Source: Purshia tridentata
Lineage: Eukaryota > Streptophyta > Magnoliopsida > Rosales > Rosaceae
Assembly (NCBI GenBank): GCA_003254885.1
Contig: QANT01000754.1
Coordinates: 1-64,000, forward strand
DNA length: 64,000 nucleotides
Reading direction: 5' to 3'
Numbering within the stretch: the first letter of the stretch is position 1; each line of letters begins with the position of its first letter. This document shows positions 1-13,100 of the stretch, one piece after another. A program made the position numbers and the translations under genes. The notes below the pieces were generated by a model that was not told the origin of the DNA, did not search any database, and saw only the letters and a list, made by a program, of their open reading frames with translations.

Positions 1-718
1 TAAACTTCTTATTACAACTGTTCAAGCTTAATTTACAAATGTAGTCCTTCTTCTGAACTTTACACTACTTTCTTCTCAAATCATAATCAATACAACATAT
101 AAGAGTATTACTGAAAGACATATTTATTTTTATAGGATATAATTTTAATAACATCCACTTATATAAAGATACATATATTAATTATACTATGTGTGGATAA
201 ATCAGTTATACTTAAAAATCTCTCGAATAATGGAGGTACCAAGCTGATACAAATATAAGTATAAAAGTGCAATTTTTAAATCGGAAGTACTAACTTGAAA
301 TTTGAGGTAAAATTAAAGTATTAAATTATAATTTACCTTTTTCTTTTTTCTTACAAAAGTTTACAGTTGAGCGCAATATTTGCAATAAAGAAGTTTTTAT
401 GGGCCAAGATTAAAAAAGAAAAAAGAAAAAAAAGAAGTTTACAGTTAGAGAATGTGCCTGCCTTCCTCTGTTTTTACGCGTCAGCTTCCCTACTCTGTCT
501 ACCGGTACCGGTATGTACAATACGTGGATATACATACAAAGAATTATATATTTCGCCATTTCCGCTTTCTTTTTTCTAGGAGCAGGGACAGAAGAAAGAA
601 AAGAAAAAGAAAAAAAAAAGAAAAAAATTAATTCCTCATCGTTCTCTTCTCTCTCTGTCTCCTCAACCTTTGAATTGGATTGCATTGGATCAAATTTGTG
701 GAGTGTTTGCGGAGGTCA
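1..718 (+). promoter_or_regulatory. Upstream region and 5' leader of the SPPL gene
   Basis: This is AT-rich DNA without a supportable coding region. A purine-rich tract around 590-640 and a CT-rich stretch around 640-665 precede the start codon at 719, which fits a plant 5' leader. No transcription start could be fixed. Short open frames here are low-complexity and match no known protein. Confidence 0.4.
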
Positions 719-3700
719 ATGGCGTCGGGTCTTCTCCGGCTTCTGTTTCTGTTATCTCTGATTGGTCTGTCATTGGCCGCCCTTGGCAAGGACTACATCT
801 TTGGCGAGGATAAGGACCCCACCACTCCCTCCTGCAACAACCCTTATCTAATGGTCAATTTCTTTGATTTATATAAATATTTATTTGTTTTCATAAAATT
901 GAATTCTTACTTTGTTGCTTTGGAATTTTATATGAATTTGTGAATGAATACATTTTGTTTTGGTGGGAATTGAATTGGGTTTGTGTTTTTCTTTTTTCTT
1001 TTTTCTTGCTAAAACCCCGTTTGTACTGTTTAATCTAATCTCAGGTCAAGGTTCAGAATTGGGTTGATGGCGGCAAAGGAAAAACATATGAAGGGGTTGG
1101 TGCAAAGTTTGGGGCTTTATTGCCTTCTGAGGTTGAAAAAGGCCTCAGATTGCCTGTTGTTCTCTCCAATCCCTTAAATGGCTGTTCCGCATCAACTTCA
1201 AAGGTTTCACATTGTTTTTCTTAAATTGAAGCTTTTTGTAAGTCACCTTAAATGTGGATTGAAAACCATCCTTGTTAATCACCTTAATGTAGAAACAAAA
1301 TAGTCCTTGAGGTTCTTGGAAATGATCAAGCATCAATGTCTCTTGAAAATCATTGTATCAGATGAACCCATATTGAATTTTTGAAAAGCATTTGGGTGGA
1401 TACGGTTCATTTTTCCCTCTTGCAGTTATCTGGAGCTATTGCCTTGTCCACACGTGGGGATTGTGACTTCTCTGAAAAGGCACAAGTTGCACAGTCAGGA
1501 GGTGCTAAGGCGCTGGTGGTGATAAATAATGAAGAAGGTTGTAATTTTCAATGCACTTAAACATGCCTTCAGCATTTTTTAGTTTGAATAACTAGCACTC
1601 CTGTTTTTAAGTAAAGTTATCATGTACTTGGAGTCGCAAGTAAAACTTGTGTTGTAGGTACGTTTAGAGCTTTGATGCAGCACCGCAAAGAGCTGTAATA
1701 TAATTTATGAAAAGTCAGATGCAAAAGTCGTTCAAGAAAGCCCCATAAGGAAGGGAATATGGCTGGTTTGTTGGAAATGATGTTAGCTAGTGGTATTATT
1801 GAGTTTAGGAGTGAAGGTATTGTTGTATTGTGATTTTTCTGGTGATGAGTTAGGTTTGATGCTTGATTCATCCATCCATTTTCTCTACTAATTTCTGACC
1901 TTCTAGGTATATTTAACTATATTTTCATGCAACATACTTTAGGAATCTTACTCTTTGTTCAAATGCCACTTCTAAGTCAAAATTTTCTTCAAAATGCATC
2001 TTATTCTTTTTTTCTCCAAGGGGCTTTCCTGGAAGGCCATAAGAACCATCAAAGCCCTTGTTGTGCAAACAGCTCAGCTCAGCTCAGCGCAATCCTGCAT
2101 TCACCTTTTACTTTCTGAATAGTGATATTTCTGATACATGTCCACCAAAAGGAAATTTCATTATCCACCTTCTGTTTCTTCTGGTGCTTAGTTGACAATT
2201 TAAAGCAGCTAAAAAATTCTTTATTTTCTAGAACCATACTAAAAATGTAGTACATAGAGTCCAAAAGTCATTATACTATCTGTTATGCTTTTGAACTTAA
2301 TAAGTCGGTTCAAGCTTATTGAAAATTGTTAGTTGAATGAGTTTTATCTGCTTACCAAAATTATGTGCGCACACACACACACACACACACCTACTCTTGG
2401 ATAAGTATGTCCTCATTTTAAGAAAAGTAAGGGATTACTCCGCAATGTCCACTGAAATGTGGCCCAATAATTCAAACCATTAAACTTTTAGGTTTCCTTT
2501 GAAGAATTATCCTTGTAAAAAATCAACAGATTTTGAAACTGTTCAATTGTCTAATTGTTGTCAAATACGTAGATGAACAAATTTTGAAGATAAACATAGA
2601 CACACTAATGACGATAATAGGATGCCTAAATGAGTTTTAATTTTGCTGAATTTTTCCTCAGATGATCCTCGAATGATAACCCAAAAAATGGATGGTTAGA
2701 CAGTTTGACAAGATAACTTACTTCCAATTGGAACCATTGATCATTTGAATAATTGTTTAAATATTGTGTCCAATAGAAAGCTTGGTAACATAACATACTA
2801 GATATCTGGGAAGGGAACATTACCATATATGTGTGTTAAACAAGGCTCAGTAAAAGATCCTTTGTATCAGAGAACAAAGCTTTTATTTGGAGCGATAAAT
2901 GACAAGGTTTTGATTCTGATATTATTGTCTGAAGTTCTTCTGACCAATTTTATGCGCTTGCTCCCTGGGAAAAGTTATATTTCTTCAAGGTGTAAACTCA
3001 TCGAAGTTCAGCATTTTGCAAGTGCAGTATGCTTAGGGTGAAAAAAAAAAAAAAAANNNNAAAAAAAAAAAAAAAAAAAAGAATCTGAAATTTGGTTGGT
3101 TGGAGAGTCTTAGAACAAAAGAGAAATCACAATTTCGAAAAGAGAGTATGACTCAAAATTTTGTTTTGTTTTCTTTCATTTTCTTATGTACCAAACAGTT
3201 GGTGTAGACATTTAATTTTAAGTTCTGATTGGCAAAGAGTTAGTTTAGATATGTAGTTGGAAGAATATGGTTAACAAAACCCAAAATGAAATTGTAGATC
3301 ATAGAATCAGAGAAAAAATTTTCTGTTTTGTGATAGAAAATGGAGAGGATGATTTTTGTGGTTCTGATTGCTCCAATATTAGTACTAGGGGCTAATAATG
3401 GTACTATAAACATTATCTTCCACTGAGTACAGCTAAAAATTTGATATTTTCAAGAGGACTTAAGTAGAATACTGATTTGCTTCTATACTATATTTTTCCA
3501 ACCTGAAGGGTAAAGTGTATTTTTTTATTTTCCTCCTAAAATACTATGTTCTGATGCTTTCTTCCTTTTGTTACAGATCTTGCCATGATGGGTTGTCCTG
3601 AAAATAGTACTTTGGATATTTCTATTTTAGTTGCGATGATTCAAAAGTCAGATGGAGAAGTGCTCAAGAAATCTGTTGAAGATGGAAGGAAAGGTTAACT

Positions 3701-6700
3701 TTTGATATTTACTGTTTTTTGTCAAATTCTTTACCTTCTTGAAATGTGGTTAGTAGTGATATATAGAACATAATAGGAAGATGGCACACTGATGGAGGAC
3801 AGCAAGGGAAGTCTGATTTATGGATTCTATAAAGGGCATTTGATAGCAAGAGGGTTTGAATTGATAGAGGTTTCAGAAGGGGATTAGATAAAGTCTTCAA
3901 GAGCAGGTTGAGTTAGGGCGTTCAAGTTTAAAAATTTAGGTTCAATACAACGCCTGATGGTGGCAGGGAAATCAGTGGAATATGCAGAAAATGAAGTTGG
4001 AAAGTAGAAGACAAGAGTAGGAGACAAGAAGAAGAATATAACCAAGGCACAAGGCACAAGGCACAAGGATAAAAATATTGATATTGCTAGATATTTACTG
4101 AAGCATCGGTAAAAAATAAAAAAATGATGGATATTTTCTTTAAAACATAAAAATCTGGAATGAAACTTTAGGACATGTTATACCAATCAATTATGCATAA
4201 ATTAGACCTGTAAATTTTAAAAAATGGTATATTGATGTTAAATACATGGCATGTATTGTAAAAACATTGTACACCAGTGACCTACATTTTCATAGCTTAC
4301 GTATATATTTTGTATGTATTAGATATATATCAAATTATTTATTTATTTATTATTCATTGCATAGAACATATTTATATAAGTTTTATATTAAATGGGATTT
4401 AATTATTTAGTGTAATTCTTCTTCATTTAGTGTTATTTGTATTGAGTGTCTTTTGTGTTTTTGGTTGAGGTTGTCACATTGGTTTGATGGTTTTCTCTTC
4501 CATATTACTTGTAGTGTATATATATATATATATATTTTTAACAAAGTATGTGCTTCTTTTTGAAAAAAGAAGAAAAACATGCTCCAATAGTCTCAAAACA
4601 AAAATATCTTGAGTGTTTTTGGCTACAGACAATTTTAGTTGGAACACCATATCTAAATTTTATACCCTTGGATCATATACATCCTCCAGGATGACAAATG
4701 TCAGGCTGTTAAAATGTAGCTTATTTATATACGATGATTTGTGTGTCAACTGGCCTAGTAATGCAGCAGCCTTATCTTGATTAGGGAATAATTATCCATT
4801 GTGGAAACCCAAGGCCACACCTCGTAAAGGGTGTATCCTTAGTGGATTTCACTATTTAAGTACGTCTATTACATTGTTTTCAGTCTATATTTATCAGAGT
4901 CCAATTGCTGTTGTCGTTGTTTGTTTATTCATCTACTTGTGTATAAGCACGTATATGAAATGCATTTGCATGTTATATATATCGATAGTTTTCTTTACAT
5001 ATGCTTGTACTTTTCAATCCTCAAGTTTGTTTTATGCGATAATATATATGGTTAACTCTTGTAATTTTATTAATGCAGTGGAGCTTCTATTATATTCTCC
5101 CAAGCGTCCAGTGGTGGACTTATCAGTTTTGTTCTTGTGGCTGATGGCTGTTGGAACAGTAATACTTGCCTCACTGTGGTCGAAGATTACTGCTTCTGAT
5201 GAAAATGACGAGCGCTATAATGAGCTAGCAGAAAAGGTTTTTTACATACAAGCCTCAATTCGTTGTCTTAAAATTATGTATTTGTGATTTAAATGCTTTT
5301 CTCATACTGATTTACATCACTTGAACTTGGCTTTTACATGAAATACTGTGTGATGGTGAAATGATATTTTAATGAAAAAGAATATGAAGAATTCCTCTGG
5401 CTATGTCAACTCATCTAAATTGTTGTCAGAACTCAAAAGAGAGGATACAATACTATTGGCTACTCTTAAGTACTTCATTTGTCTCCACGAAAAGTGTGTT
5501 TCTCATATTGCTTTCCGGAGGTCTTTTATTGAAGGGACTGAATGAGTTAAATTCACCAGATAAAATTCAATTTCACTTGGTTGATCTGTTGTTAGTGTGT
5601 TGTTCCTTGAGATGATCATGTGAGAGCTGAGGACAGTTCTTGATGAGTATTCTTATTGTGGGGCAGGCAGTTTATAATCTTAACCTATTACGTAGATTAT
5701 TACTCACTTATTAACATACACGGTAGTTACAGAGCTTGTGCGATTCTTTTGGTTCCCTTCTTCAGTTGCATTTAAATATTACAATATTTAAAAGCTGAAG
5801 AGTAAGAACAATTTCTATTTTCTTTGTCACTAATTTTTTATTTCTTATCCAAAATGTGCAATATATGAAAATTTTTTATATTTGATTTTGGAAGTGGAAT
5901 TGTCATTGAGGAGGATTATTAATTGAGAAAGAGGTGATAAGTTTCTAGATCCTCTATTCAAGTGAGGGAGGTGTGCCTATGAGACTGAGAATTCAAGGTT
6001 TAGAGCAGTGCTTTCAAAGGCTTCATCAAAGCATGCGTTGAAGCAAGACAACAGAGAAATGCCACAGGCATTCTCTGATTCGGTAAAAACCCTAGAGGCA
6101 TATGCATTTTGGGCAAATTGTTTTCTTTTTTTGTTGTCAAATGCCTAAGGCCAAACTACGGCTGTTGGCCCAGGCTTTTTAAAAGACAAAGAAGAGTATC
6201 GGACAACTCCAAATAAAAAGAGTGAAGTCTGAAACCCCTGTTTAGATGAAAATATTTGGGTTTAAAATTTATGCATTTCATGGCTATAGATTTGAAATCC
6301 GTGGATTTTGAAATTCGTTGTATGGCTGCGCCTATGCTTAAGAAAAGAAAACAAAGTGAAAAACATTATATGCTTATTTTCTATTTTGAAATGTTCTATG
6401 TGGAGCCTTAGTTTTCAATTGTAAAGACATATATTGCTGTGTTTCCTATTATTTCCAAGTAATCAATTTTACAGTTTGACTCTTCTGATACTGTATACTG
6501 TGATGTGAGAATGGGAAAGAGTATTTACATTTGCTTTGATTGAATAGGAATCTTCTACTGCTGGAACAGCGAAAGACGATTCTGAGAATGAAGTCATGGA
6601 TCTTAGTGTGAAGGGTGCTGTGTTTTTTGTCATAACAGCATCCACTATGCTGTTGCTACTGTATTTTTTTATGTCTACTTGGTTTGTCTGGGTGCTGATC

Positions 6701-7702
6701 ATACTTTTCTGCATTGGTGGTATTGAGGTAAAATGATTATTTCTGTTATTTATTTTTTTCTTGATCAAATAGAATACTACAAAGTAATGAGAATGAAAAA
6801 AACTGACTATGAACAGATGGAAGATTTGCTCCTTGGTTCACTTCTCATATCATACGTGATTTGATTTTAAGAATGTGTCTATTAGTGAAATATTGGGCAT
6901 TGGGAATTAAAATTCATAGAACTGATCCTTTTGATCTGCAGAATGCTGGATAATGCATTTTATGAAAAGGATGGAAGAAATGTAGAGAATACTGTCTTTC
7001 CCTTTTTCATATTATAACCTTTTTGATACCTATTCTTCATTTCTCTTAATTTTCGAATGCCATTTTTCACCCTTTATTTTGAATTATTACTTGAGCAGTT
7101 ATGTCAGTGGTATGGTTGCAGTATTAAAAAGCTGTTGTGAGAAGGGAAAAGACATTTTTTGAACATCCAGTCATTCATTTTTATTGGAAAGCAGAAAAAA
7201 AATGGAAAAAGAAGAAATCAATTAGAGCATAAATTAAGAAGAAAATGATCTGATATACTCTGATACATGCCCACTTTAATTGTGCTCTCAAATGTGTTCT
7301 TACTCCTCCTTTGTGTGGTTCTATAATATTATTACTGGTTTATATTATGTCAATTAACTTATGCGTGTCAGATAATTGATGTATCTTTTGGTTACAGGGA
7401 GTGCATAATTGTATCTTAAGCCTGATTCTGAGGTACAGTCGACATTTGTTTCCAATTTGTACTAAGTCAAACCCACCCTCTCTACATTGTTTGTAATAAT
7501 TATTTAAATCAATGTTTCTTAATTTTCTTATTCCTTGTTGAGCAGTAAATGGAAAAACGGTGGACTGAAGGCAATAAATTTGCCTCTTCTTGGCGAGGTG
7601 TCTGTTCTCTCACTTGTTATATTATTTTTCTCTGTGGTGTTTGCAATTTTCTGGGCTGTAACGCGGCGGGCATCATATTCATGGATTGGCCAAGATACTC
7701 TT
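719..7702 (+). CDS. Signal peptide peptidase-like protease (SPPL3/SPPL5 group), 5' part only
   Basis: Eight coding exons join in frame: 719-853, 1045-1203, 1426-1537, 3577-3693, 5079-5236, 6548-6727, 7398-7432 and 7546-7702, giving 351 residues. Residues 1-21 are a signal peptide ([20 protein letters not shown]). A lumenal protease-associated domain follows ([28 protein letters not shown]). From about residue 195 there are hydrophobic membrane segments ([37 protein letters not shown]). The family are intramembrane aspartyl proteases of the endomembrane system that cut type II membrane peptides. Full-length plant members have about 540 residues, with catalytic aspartates in YD and GxGD motifs and a PAL motif. 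All three lie downstream of the last exon seen, which ends at ..YSWIGQDTL. The expected next exon (starting GICLMIT) is absent before the opposing VPS13 gene. Reading through the last donor gives a stop at 7718-7720. As it stands the product would be inactive. Confidence 0.88.
2369..2391. repeat. (CA)n microsatellite
   Basis: About eleven CA units lie within SPPL intron 3. This is a simple repeat likely to vary in length. Confidence 0.9.
3041..3080. other. Poly-A tract with 4-N assembly gap
   Basis: Sixteen A, four N (3057-3060) and twenty A in SPPL intron 3. The true length of the homopolymer is unknown. Confidence 0.95.
3694..5078 (+). other. Fourth intron of the SPPL gene, with simple repeats
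   Basis: AT-rich intron carrying three direct copies of a GGCACAA unit near 4043-4067 and a (TA)n run near 4515-4534. An apparent open frame at 4799-5287 is intron sequence continuing into the real exon at 5079 and is not a separate gene. Confidence 0.55.
5237..6547 (+). other. Fifth intron of the SPPL gene
   Basis: Roughly 1.3 kb of non-coding sequence between two in-frame coding exons. I see no recognisable gene or element in it. Confidence 0.55.
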
Positions 7703-8355
7703 GTAAGTTTCAAGTTTTGATATCTGTGTGCTAGGCTAATTCTATTGTGCATGTAAATAAATTACCTGCAGTTGCGGAAATTTGAATCTTTTTGATTGCT
7801 GAATGCTTGTTCAAATAGAGTGGTTGGATGTCCAGACTATTGAGAGTCCGTCTTTCCATTCTACATTTCAGAACATTTCTAATGGTCATACCTATTGTTT
7901 TGGTAATAGAAGGTAAAATGAGTTACTTTTTACTGTGGATGTCTTTTGTATTTATTTTATGAAGAGAAACAAGTATTTTATGAATCAACTAAAAAACTGT
8001 ACAAATTTCTCCCTTTTTTTATTTTTTATTTTGAAGAGAAAGAAACTTTTTATTGATCAACAAATTTTTTTTTTTAAGAGAAAGAAAATAAACTTTTTAT
8101 TGATCAACAACTTGACCAATACACACAATGGACAAGATGTCCATTATCTAGGAAAACAAATCAAAAGTAGACAAATAAACTAAGCCCTCACAGCCCAACA
8201 TCAAATCTATCTAAGTGCTGCCTTCCAATCTATTTACTAAGTAAGGAAAAAAGTTTATACCAAAACAGTTTCATATCTACACCACATTTTTCCATCACCA
8301 ACTTAAAACCTATTACTGTAAACATAAAATTCTTGACATTTATATGGAAACAAAC
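7703..8355. other. Junction between two truncated convergent genes
   Basis: This segment runs from the donor of the last SPPL exon to the donor of the last VPS13 exon. It contains neither the next SPPL exon nor the next VPS13 exon. It holds AT-rich DNA and, at about 8035-8215, a minus-strand LINE-like tail with a short internal duplication. Both genes should continue for at least several exons, so the segment contains, or results from, a deletion, inversion breakpoint or assembly join. Confidence 0.75.
8005..8215 (-). mobile_element. LINE-like 3' tail (fragment)
   Basis: Read on the minus strand, the sequence ends in AATAAAAAG followed by A-rich sequence, the usual shape of a truncated plant L1-type LINE 3' end. 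The last ~30 bp (TTGATCAATAAAAAGTTT and flanks) occur twice, at about 8035-8068 and 8078-8110 on the plus strand. No coding part remains. It lies just downstream, in the sense direction, of the last VPS13 exon. Family assignment rests on this shape and on similarity to two tails in VPS13 introns. Confidence 0.45.
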
Positions 8356-10148
8356 CTGTGCAAGTGAGCCTTCAGGCGCAGACAAACCATAGAATCTCAA
8401 TGACACATCACAGTAGGTACTCCGATGTTTAAACTTGGTTGACACTTGAAGTTGCTCAAATCTACAACACACAATCTCGGTATGATTTATATCGATGATA
8501 CTAGCTGCAGCCCGACCGATGGAAACAGTTACCAGAAAACGGATCATATTCTGTATGTCCTTTCCTGAGTGTGATGTCAATGCTTCATCTGGCTGGTAAC
8601 TCAGTAACTTATTTATTGCCTGCCATTCCTCTTTAGTCAGTCTTTCTTCCGATAATTGTGATCCCTCAGAAGCATCCACAGCAGCAGAATCTTCAGCAGG
8701 TGTATGCCTGGGGATCAAAAAAAATAAATAATAAAAAAGTGAAACTATAGAAAGTGGTGCAGAATTTAGCAAATGGAATTTACATAGCTTAAGCACAGCA
8801 CAAAAAAAGATTGCAACGGTGGAGTTTCGACTAACCATCTAAACGAAAACCAGCTTTTCTTCTTGAATGTCCTCTGTTCAGCTGCTTCCTTGGATTTTAC
8901 AGATTCCACCTTTGCATGTGCAAGTAACCTAAACAATACATGCACCATATATAATTAATACGACATCAAGTATAGAATATATTTTTATCATTTATATTAT
9001 TAGTGAAATGTTACAAGAATAGGGAGAATTGTCCATTTCAGCAAAAAAAACCCAGATAGAAATATCCCAAATATGTAGAGATGCTAAAGATATAAATCCA
9101 GACTTGAAAGGAGAAGTAAGATTCATAAATCTCAGAATAATTAAAAATACACAAGACAAAATTGTCCTCTCCACATCAGAACCTAGCTTGACATTCAAGG
9201 ATAACTTTGGGATGGAAGACAAAATTCAATAGTTTCCCCAGTTGTATCAATTTGAACCAAAAAATATAATTAAATTCCTTATGGATCCCAAGACTAGACA
9301 AGTTTAACCAAACTCAAGTAGTACAAGTGATCTTCCTTTGAACTTGAAATAATAACAACTATGAAGCATATGGCCAAGTTTAATACAGAACTTTTAATAA
9401 AGGAGCAGGTACACATGCATCCGCTTAAATATCAATGAAGTTAAAAGGTGGCTAAATCATTTACCTCCATAAAAGAATTACTTTAGAATCCAGATCTTTC
9501 TCAATTTCTCTAATTTTTGCATTATCAACATTTGACAAGTTTTGCAATGAACCAGCATACAACTGAATATAACGGCGGCGAAGCTGACAAAGATCCCGAA
9601 TGCGGTCCCACGAGAATCGATAACTGGGTTAAGAAGACAGGCATTAAGTCAAAACCAACTCTAGCAGATTCATAAGTAACATCTCCAATTTTCAATGCAC
9701 ATCCCAAAGCACATGGTGAAAAGATTCACCCATTCTTCCAAAATTTAAGCACACTCTTCAACTCAAGTAAAATAATTCTGTTGATACTATGACAGCAATA
9801 TGTATACAATAACATATGCATATATATATACAGTAATTCTCTATGCAGGACGTCTGCACTTTCTTTTTTCTTTTTCTTTTTTTACCGACGCCAGGTGCTG
9901 AGCGATTGGCAGTACATTTTTGCTTCTTCCCCGAGTGCTCGGCACTAGTTTTTTGACTTTATGTTAGATTTTAACTTTGGGATTTTGGGTGGAGTAAAAA
10001 CCTATCATGCAGCCTCCACAAATCACATTCTACACCCTAAGAGGGATACCTATACCCTCGATCGCTCAGCTGTTATAAAGAAAAATTGCCGAGCGCTCAG
10101 TGATGAATGTCCACAAAAAANNNNNNNNNNNNNNNNNNNNNNNNNNNN

Positions 10149-10181
<33 letters not shown>

Positions 10182-13100
10182 AGACGCGTCCATCTAAGAG
10201 AAAGTGTATATATATATATATTCTATCAAGTATTTAGTAACATATATATTACCACATTTTCTTCTGCTGCAGGCTTGCTTGAGCAGCATAACGCCACCAC
10301 AAATAAGGACTCTCTGAAACTGTCATGACAGGTCTCAGATGGGAAACTTCAACATATGTCTTGTATCTTGAAACAACTTCCAATAGTTTTATCCAATCAC
10401 AATATTGCGACTGAAAAACCAAGCGAAAATCAGTTCTAGCACAATTCTTTTATGGGAATATGAAAAAGAAATCGACACCTCAAATTATCCCTCTTGGAAA
10501 GCTGAGAAAAGCAATTTAACTAATAATTTTTTATAAAGAAAAATATTTTACTAGTATTACAATGGAACAGGACTAGTGGACCAGTAGTCGACCATGTAAA
10601 ATACAAGCATGAAAATCTAACCCCAAAAAAAAGCCTATCAAGCATTATAAAAAAATTAATAATAATATTAACTTCAAAAAGTTATTGTTTTCTCAATAGC
10701 AAAACAGGTGTGAGCTGGGATGCAAAGGATAGAAATAAAATCAAAACCAAGATAATTTAAGAGAAGTAAAAGTTAAACACCTCTGTAATTGTTAAAGAAA
10801 CATCACTCAGGACAAGAGAAGCCTTCTCAAACGGCACCTCTGGATCATTTCTTTCTTGATTTCCAATGCGGTGATATTTTAGAGCTCCATTTATAGGCGA
10901 CACCAAGTACTTGCGATTTACAGCCCATACAGACACCATTCCACGGTCATCAGCAGGTTCATTTATACCGTCTTCAAATATCTAGTAAAGCATTGATGCA
11001 AAGAAAAGAGTATAGGAGAACTTTTAGGCAGTACAGTAATATTTGGTTATGCTAGAACACATTTCCAACAGTGGATGCATTTAATAGAAAAAAGTAGACT
11101 AGCTAGTAATACTTCAGCATAAGAACCAACCTCAACCCATTCCTTAGGAGTGAGATCTTCCCATCCCTTGTCTACCTTCCATGGAACACTATCAGAATCA
11201 TGATACATAGCAAGCCTCTCAAGATGTAATGACTGTCAAAAAGAAAATTATTTGTAGCCCAAATAAGATTAACCATAAAAATTACATGTACAGGCATAAA
11301 ATAATAAATAAAGACAAAAGAAACAAAACAAAAACATCATCAAAAAATGTTTCCAAAGCATTATTAAAATTTAGGGATGTTCCATTTAGTGTGATTCATC
11401 TTGGTTGGTCTGCTGTTTTGTGCTAAGTATGGGTGTTTTAGATTCGTTAGAAACTGAAGCCCACAAAGACACCCAAACTTTAACCCTATTCTGATAGATG
11501 TTAAAATGAAAAGGATGGTTACTCAATAAACCAATTAAAGTGGGGCATGAGAACATTCTAGAAAAAAGTTATTCTGTACTCCTAAGTATTTTCTATATAA
11601 AAAATAGGTTCCATTAGCACACATAAATTTCTACAACGATAACAAACTATTTCTCTATTATACATTTTAATCTCGACAAAAATTTTATTTTTATTGGTAG
11701 ACATTTTTATCAAAAATGACCAAGAAGGAGCAACCCAAGTAGACAAGAAGAAGTGGACCACCAAACAGAGCCAAAACTAGGAGTGCAAAGAAGCAAAGCA
11801 ACCCAGAAAATTATACAAAGTGGAATTTGCATTTGTGATCCACAGATGAAGCATTCTCCAAAAAACAAAAAAAACAACCAGGATCCACAAACAAAAATGA
11901 CAAGGCTAACCTTCCGCAACTTATCAAGAGCACCACTGGTGTCAAAAGTTTCATTCCCTTTTTCATCCATTGTAACAGCAGCAAGCTTGGCTAAAGTGAC
12001 ACCCGCACAAAATGGATTTCCTGGATTACTACAAAACAAACAGTTGTTTTTACAAGCATACAGAGAGCATGCTAGGATTAATACAATTCATCTAAAGAGC
12101 AAGAAGGTATAAATAAATTGAGAGTAAACAAAATTTTTAAAGATTTCAGACTTTTAAAGAAACTAAGGCAGCACATTTTACCAACCTGACTGAATCCTCA
12201 TATCTTATATGTACATTGCTAATTGATATCTTTAAATTTCCAATAATAGTAGCAATAAGGGAACCTAGCCATGAGTTTCCAGGAGGTGACTGCAAAAGAA
12301 TCAGCTGTCAACTGAACCGCTAAATTCTGTCCCAAACAATGGGAATGAAATTACACTACCTATTTAACCTAAAAAGCAATGAAAATTATACCAATAAAAC
12401 AACTAGCAAAATAACTACATCAAAAGTATGCAAGAGAAAGTTCAAAGAAAGATCAAGAATCCAAAAATTTAATATAATCAAAATAAAACACATATAATGA
12501 TAATAGAAGGAAAATGCTAAGTGTACTGTAAAAATTTAGGTCACAAACTCAGGCAGATGTCACATGTATCATACTACCTCACATTTTTTTTCTTTTATTA
12601 TAAGAAACACAAATTTTATTAAGAAAACAAACTTAATTCCATACAAATGGATGAGCAGTCCATAAGACATCTAAACAACAGACAAACCCCAACTAAGTAA
12701 TCAGTGGATAAAGCCAAAAAAAATATATGGACCAAATTTCACATTCTCAACAAGGCAAGTGTACTGTTCTTATAAAAATAAAAAAAAATAAGATGTACAG
12801 TTAGCCGTATAAAAGCGTGAAATCAGACCATGAGACAATCATGAAATAATCCAATAACAAAGGGAAAAAAAAATTGAGAATACAATAAGTAGAACTTAAA
12901 CAACATAGATTCTTCAATTGGCGAAGCATAATATCAAGGCATAAAAGCCAGATACAACTGAGAAAGGTAAAGTTTTAATTTACAAATTCCCTAAATGCAT
13001 CATGATAGACACAACAAGTATTGAGAAGAGCTGCTACAAAAAGGTTAAGGATGCATAATAAGTGTAACCAATAATAGATGCCCAAAGAAAAAGTGTAAAA

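Larger units (their letters stand above)
1538..3576 (+). other. Long third intron of the SPPL gene
   Basis: This is a roughly 2-kb intron with no coding potential that I can support. It holds a (CA)n microsatellite at about 2369-2391 and a poly-A tract broken by an assembly gap at 3057-3060. No transposon termini were recognised. Confidence 0.6.

Noticed and set aside
4799-5287. 162-codon plus-strand open frame in the SPPL gene
   Set aside because: Only the part from 5079 to 5236 is a real exon; the rest is intron read in the same frame.
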